From Paludibacteraceae bacterium (lineage in GTDB: Bacteria > Bacteroidota > Bacteroidia > Bacteroidales > Paludibacteraceae), in contig JAFYWK010000043.1 in the NCBI GenBank assembly GCA_017558065.1, positions 1 to 64,000 on the forward strand: a stretch of 64,000 nt of DNA, read 5' to 3'. Below the pieces are notes generated by a model. That model saw nothing but the letters and a program-made list of their open reading frames with translations, made no database searches and was not told the DNA's origin. Shown here in pieces: positions 59,630 through 64,000 of the stretch; position 1 is the stretch's first letter, and each line of letters begins with the position of its first letter. A program made the position numbers and the translations under genes.

Positions 59630-60961
59630 ATGGGACTATTTGGATTTGGAAAAAAGAACGAAGGCGGATTAATGGATGTGATCCGCTGTGACGAAGAGAA
59701 TTACCTCGTATGGAAATGGAGACCCGCGGGTCAAGATGCTAATACCACAAACAAAGAGAATGCCATACGCTACGGCAGTACGCTTCATGTGAAAGATGGT
59801 GAGATGTGTGTCTTTGTTTATAAACAAAACAATGGCACATTGCAAGATTTCATTATGGGACCTTACGAAGATACCATAAAAACTGCAAACTTTCCAGTAC
59901 TTACAAGTATTGTAGGAGCGGCATTTGGTGGGGCTTCGCCATTTCCTGCTGAAGTGTATTATTTTAATTTACAAGGTAATAACCAAGTAAAATTTGCAGT
60001 GCCCTATTTCGATGTAGCAGATCCTCGTTTTTTGGACTTTACTGTACCTGTAGCTGTGCGAGGTACTTTGACATTTAATTTGCAGGGAGTGGATGATGTT
60101 AAACGATTTATCAAATTGAATCGATTAGTTGACTTCTCTCTCAACAAATTTAATGATCAAATTAGCGCAATGGTTAAGAAATTTACTAAGAATTTCGTAA
60201 CTAACTGTCCAATGGAACATGGTATTCCTGTTTTGCAGATTGAGCGTAAAATATTAGAGATAAGCGATTTGATGCAAGCACGTCTTGCTCCTCAATTGGA
60301 AGATGACTTTGGAGTACATTTCAAGCGATTGGACATCTCTGCAATAGATATTGATAAAGAGAGTTCTGACTATGCTGAATTTGTGCATGCTACTAAAGAA
60401 CAACAAAAGATTCAAGCAGAGCAAATTGGTCGTCGCGCGCAAATTGACACTCAACTTTATGCCGAAGGATCACGTCTTGGTATTCAGACGCAACACTTAC
60501 AAGCTCACGCTATCAACAAACAAGCAGAAGTGCTTACTGCTGCAGCCAATAATCTTGGTCAAATGGGTAATATGAATATCGGTGGTGGCGGAGGTATGAA
60601 CCCTGTTGGTATGATGATAGGTATGGGAGTTGGTACTGGTATGGGGCAACAAATGGCAGGCATGATGTCTGGTGGTATGAACGCCATGCAACAACCTATG
60701 CAACAGCCACAAGCACCACAAATGGCGCCACCTCCAATGCCAGGAGCTGCAAGCTATATGCTTGCTGTTAACGGGCAGCAATATGGTCCATACAATATGC
60801 AACAGTTGCAACAAATGGTTACTTCAGGACAATTGACTGTTCAGACACTCGTTTGGTGTCAAGGTATGGCAACATGGGAGCCTGCTGCTAATCGTGCAGA
60901 TTTAGCATCGCTATTTGCTCCTGCTGCACCACCAATGCCACCAACTCCACCAGTTGTATAA
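59630..60961 (+). CDS. SPFH-domain protein with C-terminal GYF_2-type domain
   Basis: A 443-residue protein. Residues 1-300 match the bacterial SPFH type once called virion-core-like (YdjI): MGLFGFGKKNEGGLMDVIRC, GEMCVFVYKQNNGTLQDFIMGPY, YYFNLQGNNQVKFAVPYFDVADPRFLDF and the helix KEQQKIQAEQIGRRAQIDTQ. A Gly/Met/Gln/Pro-rich linker (315-380) joins a GYF_2-like domain (about 382-435, MLAVNGQQYGPYNMQQLQQM, VWCQGMATWEPA). SPFH proteins build oligomeric scaffolds at membranes. No transmembrane helix is evident, so it probably attaches peripherally. Confidence 0.85.
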   Translation: MGLFGFGKKNEGGLMDVIRCDEENYLVWKWRPAGQDANTTNKENAIRYGSTLHVKDGEMCVFVYKQNNGTLQDFIMGPYEDTIKTANFPVLTSIVGAAFGGASPFPAEVYYFNLQGNNQVKFAVPYFDVADPRFLDFTVPVAVRGTLTFNLQGVDDVKRFIKLNRLVDFSLNKFNDQISAMVKKFTKNFVTNCPMEHGIPVLQIERKILEISDLMQARLAPQLEDDFGVHFKRLDISAIDIDKESSDYAEFVHATKEQQKIQAEQIGRRAQIDTQLYAEGSRLGIQTQHLQAHAINKQAEVLTAAANNLGQMGNMNIGGGGGMNPVGMMIGMGVGTGMGQQMAGMMSGGMNAMQQPMQQPQAPQMAPPPMPGAASYMLAVNGQQYGPYNMQQLQQMVTSGQLTVQTLVWCQGMATWEPAANRADLASLFAPAAPPMPPTPPVV

Positions 60962-60977
60962 CTAAAATACTTTTTAT

Positions 60978-61334
60978 ATGAAATGCAATGCTATACCTAC
61001 CATCATAGCGGTGGCGTTATCGGCTTTGATGGCATATGTACTGTATAATTGGTGCAAAATGACAGATGCAAATCTTTTGGTTTCTATTGTTGGAGGAGTT
61101 ACATTGTGTTGTACTCTTGTAACCACCTTGGGTATTTCCATCGAAAGAAGTCGCACTTCAGCAAACATTAAAGTTGTTTCTGGAGTGTTTTCCGTGCTCT
61201 TTATAGTCAGCAATATCATCTTTTGTTGTGTAACGAGTTTCGCATATCCGTTATACATTATTCTTAATGGATTTTTGCTACTAATATGGATATTAATTGT
61301 TTATTCCATCCATAGAGCCCTGTCGAATGATTAA
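60978..61334 (+). CDS. Small four-helix membrane protein
   Basis: A 118-residue protein with four hydrophobic segments (about residues 5-25, 32-52, 66-86 and 88-112), short loops and a basic stretch ERSRTSAN after the second. No catalytic motif. It follows the SPFH gene by 16 nt and ends the island; a hairpin follows its stop. It may be a membrane partner of the SPFH scaffold. Confidence 0.62.
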   Translation: MKCNAIPTIIAVALSALMAYVLYNWCKMTDANLLVSIVGGVTLCCTLVTTLGISIERSRTSANIKVVSGVFSVLFIVSNIIFCCVTSFAYPLYIILNGFLLLIWILIVYSIHRALSND

Positions 61335-61355
61335 AATAAATGGTTTGACAATGAG

Positions 61356-61381
61356 GCAGAGGAGTTTGATCGCTCCTCTGC
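61356..61381 (+). terminator. Hairpin after the 58-61 kb island
   Basis: 9-bp stem GCAGAGGAG/CTCCTCTGC with an 8-nt loop. No T-run follows, so termination is uncertain. The rest of 61382-61577 shows no convincing gene. Confidence 0.5.
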
Positions 61382-61577
61382 TTACTAAGGAGCAATGCTC
61401 CCAAAGGTGTTCTTTGACGTATTGTAGAGAAAAATCTCAAATCGCAATCCTTACATGGACGGTGTGATAAACACTCGCCATGAGCTAAATACCTCATAGT
61501 GGATGTTATTTTTTGATAAATGTTTTTATTAAAGTGGCTGCTTGGCTACCATTTTGGCTGCAAAGGTACAACAAAAA

Positions 61578-61742
61578 ATGCTTTCTACGGACTTTACAAA
61601 GCAGGACGCAGTTAAGCAAGCGAAAGTCCTTGGAGTGGCATTGAACATAATGGAAAGATGGATTTCGAAATCCGCACAAACCGCTCACATAGAAAGACTT
61701 GCAACAGGTTTATACAGAAAGATACCCTCATATATTGCATAG
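61578..61742 (+). pseudogene. Remnant of a winged-helix C-terminus, possibly from a DUF3987/primase-type element protein
   Basis: An open frame from ATG to TAG encodes 54 residues: MLSTDFTKQDAVKQAKVLGV, a helix pair with LNIMERWISKS and an end YRKIPS. The pattern (FTKQD, then a recognition-helix-like stretch, then YRK) resembles the C-terminal wHTH of Bacteroidales DUF3987-type element proteins. The rest of such a protein is absent. A -7-like TACCTTTG on the opposite strand overlaps its beginning. Repeats typical of element edges follow the stop. Confidence 0.35.
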
Positions 61743-61805
61743 TGAGGGAAGTGAGGGAGTGAGGGAAATAGTCCCCTCACTTCCCTCACTCCCTCACTTC
61801 CCTCA
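61742..61805. repeat. Large inverted repeat built of GTGAGGGA units
   Basis: Left arm of three GTGAGGGA-type units (61742-61766), a short centre, and a right arm of four complementary TCCCTCAC-type units (61774-61805). At least 23 bases of one arm can pair perfectly with the other. It begins in the stop codon of the preceding remnant. Confidence 0.8.
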
Positions 61806-61846
61806 TTCTATATTTTACAGAAAATAGACACAATAGATATAACTGA

Positions 61847-61934
61847 ATAGTGATAGGATACAGATGTGCTACAGATGGGATAGTGATGTCTTATTATGGA
61901 CCCGTCAAGAACCCGTTATGAACCCGTAATTGAT
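61847..61934. repeat. Tandem array with 11-bp period, eight units
   Basis: Units 1-4 are ATAGTGATAGG, ATACAGATGTG, CTACAGATGGG and ATAGTGATGTC; unit 5 is a junction; units 6-8 are CCGTCAAGAAC, CCGTTATGAAC and CCGTAATTGAT. Same period and unit number as 39271-39358, with different sequences. Confidence 0.72.
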
Positions 61935-62076
61935 CGCTGATTGGTGGGGAGGAATCTACCTAAATTATAAACAATTATCACTGCTGTCCACTAAAAACAA
62001 TGAAACGACTTTTTCTCTACAATACTGCAATAGAACTTGTTAAATTGAATAACTAAAACGCATAAATAATAGAAAT

Positions 62077-62679
62077 ATGGCTACTTACAAAGACTTAATC
62101 TTGCAACATTGTGCGGAGATTGTAAATCAAGTGCTGGAGGGAATGGAGAAAAATCGCTTCCGTGTTGGTACAAAACCTATCCTTGTGCCTAAAGAGCCAG
62201 TTCTCTATCGCTGGTGGTTTCACTCCGAGTCTGTGGTTGTGAAATTGCTGCGCGAGTGGAAAAGCCAGGATAGTAAGGAGCCTATCAACTTGCTTGAAGG
62301 GGTATTGACACGCGAGTTTGAAGGTGAGACCTACTATGCGTTGTATTTTGGCAAAAGTAATAAGGGATATCGTCGTTATATACAGCATAGTACGGGCAAT
62401 GTACACACCTCTACTTTGCGCAGAACGATCCACAGTCTGCTGACGGATGAGGAGTACAATAAGCCCATTCACGAAAAGCAGATTGATGAAATACTGAAAG
62501 ACTGCTACTTTGAGTGGGTGGTAATTGACAAGGAAGAAGAGAGCTTGGTAGAGTGCATCGAAGCGATATGCATTGTGCACGGCATCTATCCGCTCAATAT
62601 CGATGGCAATCCCGCTATCAATAGCAAGTGGCGCGAGCATATGATGAATGAACGCGGCAAAGTGAAAGATAAAAAATAA
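62077..62679 (+). CDS. GIY-YIG nuclease-like protein
   Basis: A 200-residue basic protein. The stretch VLYRWWF followed by YYALYFGKSNKGYRRYIQH resembles the two strands of a GIY-YIG core, and LVECIEAICIVHGIYPLN with a conserved Glu and NxxGNPAIN resembles its metal-binding end. Catalytic Tyr/Arg candidates are in KGYRRYIQH. Such small stand-alone proteins are frequent in accessory DNA; the substrate is unknown. It follows repeat arrays and an element remnant by about 140 nt. Confidence 0.5.
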   Translation: MATYKDLILQHCAEIVNQVLEGMEKNRFRVGTKPILVPKEPVLYRWWFHSESVVVKLLREWKSQDSKEPINLLEGVLTREFEGETYYALYFGKSNKGYRRYIQHSTGNVHTSTLRRTIHSLLTDEEYNKPIHEKQIDEILKDCYFEWVVIDKEEESLVECIEAICIVHGIYPLNIDGNPAINSKWREHMMNERGKVKDKK

Positions 62680-62704
62680 TATTAACCCTTAAAAACTAAT
62701 CATT

Positions 62705-62785
62705 ATGAGTTTGGAGTATTACAAAAAGCAAATGGTGGATTTGCGCGCCAAATTGCAAAAAATAGAGCAAATTATTTCAAACTAG
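62705..62785 (+). CDS. Possible 26-residue helical peptide
   Basis: ATG to TAG frame encoding MSLEYYKKQMVDLRAKLQKI and six more residues, a strongly amphipathic helix. It is 25 nt after the GIY-YIG-like gene, preceded by an A-rich leader (TTAAAAACTAATCATT), and 6 nt before the next gene. Position and composition make it credible despite its size; no family recognised. Confidence 0.35.
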   Translation: MSLEYYKKQMVDLRAKLQKIEQIISN

Positions 62786-62791
62786 TAAAAT

Positions 62792-63559
62792 ATGAAGAAA
62801 ATATCACTTTTATTACTGCTTAGCTTCGTTGCGCTATGCTTGCAAGCGCAAGATGTAGAAAATGCAGAGCCACAATCTGTGGCTGCGGATCGCCCTGGTA
62901 TGGCGACTGGCGTAGGTGTATTGCCATTCAAAACTATTCAATGGGAGACGGGCTTCCAATGGGATTACGCAGATCGTCAACATTCGTTCACATTACCCAC
63001 TACCATGCTGCGCTTTGGTGTAGCACCCTTTGCGGAGTTACGCTTAGAGTATGACGGAACATTGTATTCCGATGCGGAATGGCAATATCAAGTAGAGCCA
63101 TTGATATTGGGTACCAAGATTCGTGTGTTTGACGGTTGGAAAGCGGTACCTAAAATCAGTTTCTTGGCGAATATCGCTATACCTATCACCAAAGAGGCAT
63201 ATCAGAGCTCGCATGTAGCCCCCAGTCTATATCTGCTCTTTGAGAACGATGTGACCGATTGGCTGAACCTGTGCTATAATCTTGGCGCAGAATGGAATGG
63301 TGTAGATGCAGCACCCAGCACCTTCCTCGCACTATGTCTCGGCTTTACCATCAATGACCAATGGGGTGCATTTGTGGAGAGTTACAACTACTTCACTCGC
63401 CTCAGTACCCACACCGAAGCCGATTGGAACTTAGATGCCGGCTTTACCTATATGCCTCATCATCGTGTACAACTGGATGTCTATGCCTCTATCAATTGCC
63501 AAGACCCTGCTATGTACTCCAACGTGGGACTTGGCGTAGCATGGTTAATTAATCCGTAA
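62792..63559 (+). CDS. Outer membrane beta-barrel (transporter family-like)
   Basis: A 255-residue protein with signal peptide (ends CLQAQ). The mature start has VAADRPGMATGVGVLPFKTIQWETGFQWD, the ADRPG pattern of a family of outer membrane proteins labelled transporter or phenol-degradation-related in other genomes. The rest is alternating amphipathic strands, ending VGLGVAWLINP. The real substrate is unknown. It is followed after 20 nt by an ion channel gene on the same strand. Confidence 0.75.
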   Translation: MKKISLLLLLSFVALCLQAQDVENAEPQSVAADRPGMATGVGVLPFKTIQWETGFQWDYADRQHSFTLPTTMLRFGVAPFAELRLEYDGTLYSDAEWQYQVEPLILGTKIRVFDGWKAVPKISFLANIAIPITKEAYQSSHVAPSLYLLFENDVTDWLNLCYNLGAEWNGVDAAPSTFLALCLGFTINDQWGAFVESYNYFTRLSTHTEADWNLDAGFTYMPHHRVQLDVYASINCQDPAMYSNVGLGVAWLINP

Positions 63560-63579
63560 GAAACAAATCACTATAAAAT

Positions 63580-64000
63580 ATGAACCCAAAAATTCTCAAA
63601 TTCAAGCAAGAACTTAATCGTGTCTTTGACGACAATCTGCACACCAAACAGTGGCATAACTATGTGGACTATACCATCATCGGTTTTATCGTTCTGTCCA
63701 CCATCGAAGTTTTCCTTTCTACCTACGACGGTATTGTAGAGCGTTACAGTACATGGCTACATGTTATTGACTATCTCACAACCGCTTTCTTTACTATAGA
63801 GGTGAGTTTGCGTATCTGGAATGCCGACCAGTTGGACCCTAAATACAAAGGCTTCTGGGGACGCGTGCGCTACTGCTTCTCTTTCTACGGATTGATTGAT
63901 ATCCTCTCTACCTATCCGTTCTATCTGCACTTCTTTATGCCTATCCCATATATGGCACTCAAAGCATTGCGTATCGCTCGTCTGCTGCGTATCTTCCGCT
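63580..64000 (+). CDS. Voltage-gated-like ion transporter (partial, runs off the window)
   Basis: The first 140 codons are present. Helices S1 (VDYTIIGFIVLSTIEVFLST), S2 (VIDYLTTAFFTIEVSLRIW), S3 (YGLIDILSTYPFYLHFF) and the start of S4 with regularly spaced arginines (LKALRIARLLRIFR) are visible, the sensor domain of six-helix K or Na channels. The conserved acidic residues of S2 and S3 are there. The pore region lies beyond the window, so ion selectivity cannot be read. The ATG follows the outer membrane gene by 20 nt. Confidence 0.85.
   Translation, partial: MNPKILKFKQELNRVFDDNLHTKQWHNYVDYTIIGFIVLSTIEVFLSTYDGIVERYSTWLHVIDYLTTAFFTIEVSLRIWNADQLDPKYKGFWGRVRYCFSFYGLIDILSTYPFYLHFFMPIPYMALKALRIARLLRIFR

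Noticed and set aside
61264..61497. Minus-strand 77-residue frame after the island
   Set aside because: No recognisable features, overlaps the terminal gene and a hairpin; a nearby -7-like box lacks a -33 partner.

Overview
The window comes from a Bacteroidota chromosome, most likely order Bacteroidales. Three things point there: at least eleven promoters of the TTG-N20-TAnnTTTG type, genes typical of the phylum (PorT-like barrel, GldG, DUF5675, DUF5683, DUF5715, RprY-like regulator, C10 protease and a giant exported protein with type IX-like C-termini), and many exported lipoproteins. No rRNA, CRISPR array or intact insertion sequence was seen.

Layout. 1-3,400 is accessory: a small HTH ORF, an odd CAU tRNA, two small paralogous proteins of a family seen again at 38.2-39.0 kb, and a lysis-like set (small holin-like membrane protein, DUF5675 protein, lipoprotein with a C-terminal membrane segment like a one-piece spanin). 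3.4-7 kb holds Fic, recJ and tdk. 7-12.7 kb is a minus-strand run from one promoter: asparaginase, PepD, an outer membrane protein, a lipoprotein hydrolase and a lipoprotein. 12.8-16.3 kb has an orphan response regulator between two matching sigma54-like sites, priA, and tRNA-Pro overlapping a Dabb gene. 16.7-24 kb: M13 peptidase, glgB, nagB, cysS, DUF5715. 24-33.3 kb is a long minus-strand envelope and chromosome-partition cluster (PpiC, GldG, periplasmic-binding protein, PorT-like, parA, parB, DUF5683, MltD, MerR). 33.4-38 kb: nrnA, an exosortase, a four-helix-bundle protein, tsaD and a membrane-bound AraC regulator. 39.6-54.2 kb: a tail-anchored small protein, a 2,261-residue surface protein, waaA, hisS, a C10 protease, DUF1599 and DoxX. 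54.3-57.5 kb: tpiA, gamma carbonic anhydrase, a helical protein and a membrane protein kinase. 58-61.3 kb is an AT-richer island (zinc-ribbon/TPR, SPFH-GYF and small membrane proteins). 61.3-64 kb has an element remnant, a GIY-YIG-like gene, an outer membrane protein and a truncated ion channel.

The most unusual feature is repeat biology. A 7-bp repeat family (AATATCC and CCGATAT flavours, with a short hairpin unit whose arms change while staying complementary) lies between genes and also in frame inside core genes (priA, tsaD, nrnA, gldG, the exosortase and others). Its densest arrays sit in opposite orientation on either side of the four-helix-bundle gene. A second family of about 40 bp behaves like REP/BIME elements (ten copies at five loci, mostly inverted pairs). 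Arrays with an 11-bp period mark three accessory loci. Functions are inferred from recognised motifs; no database search was run.
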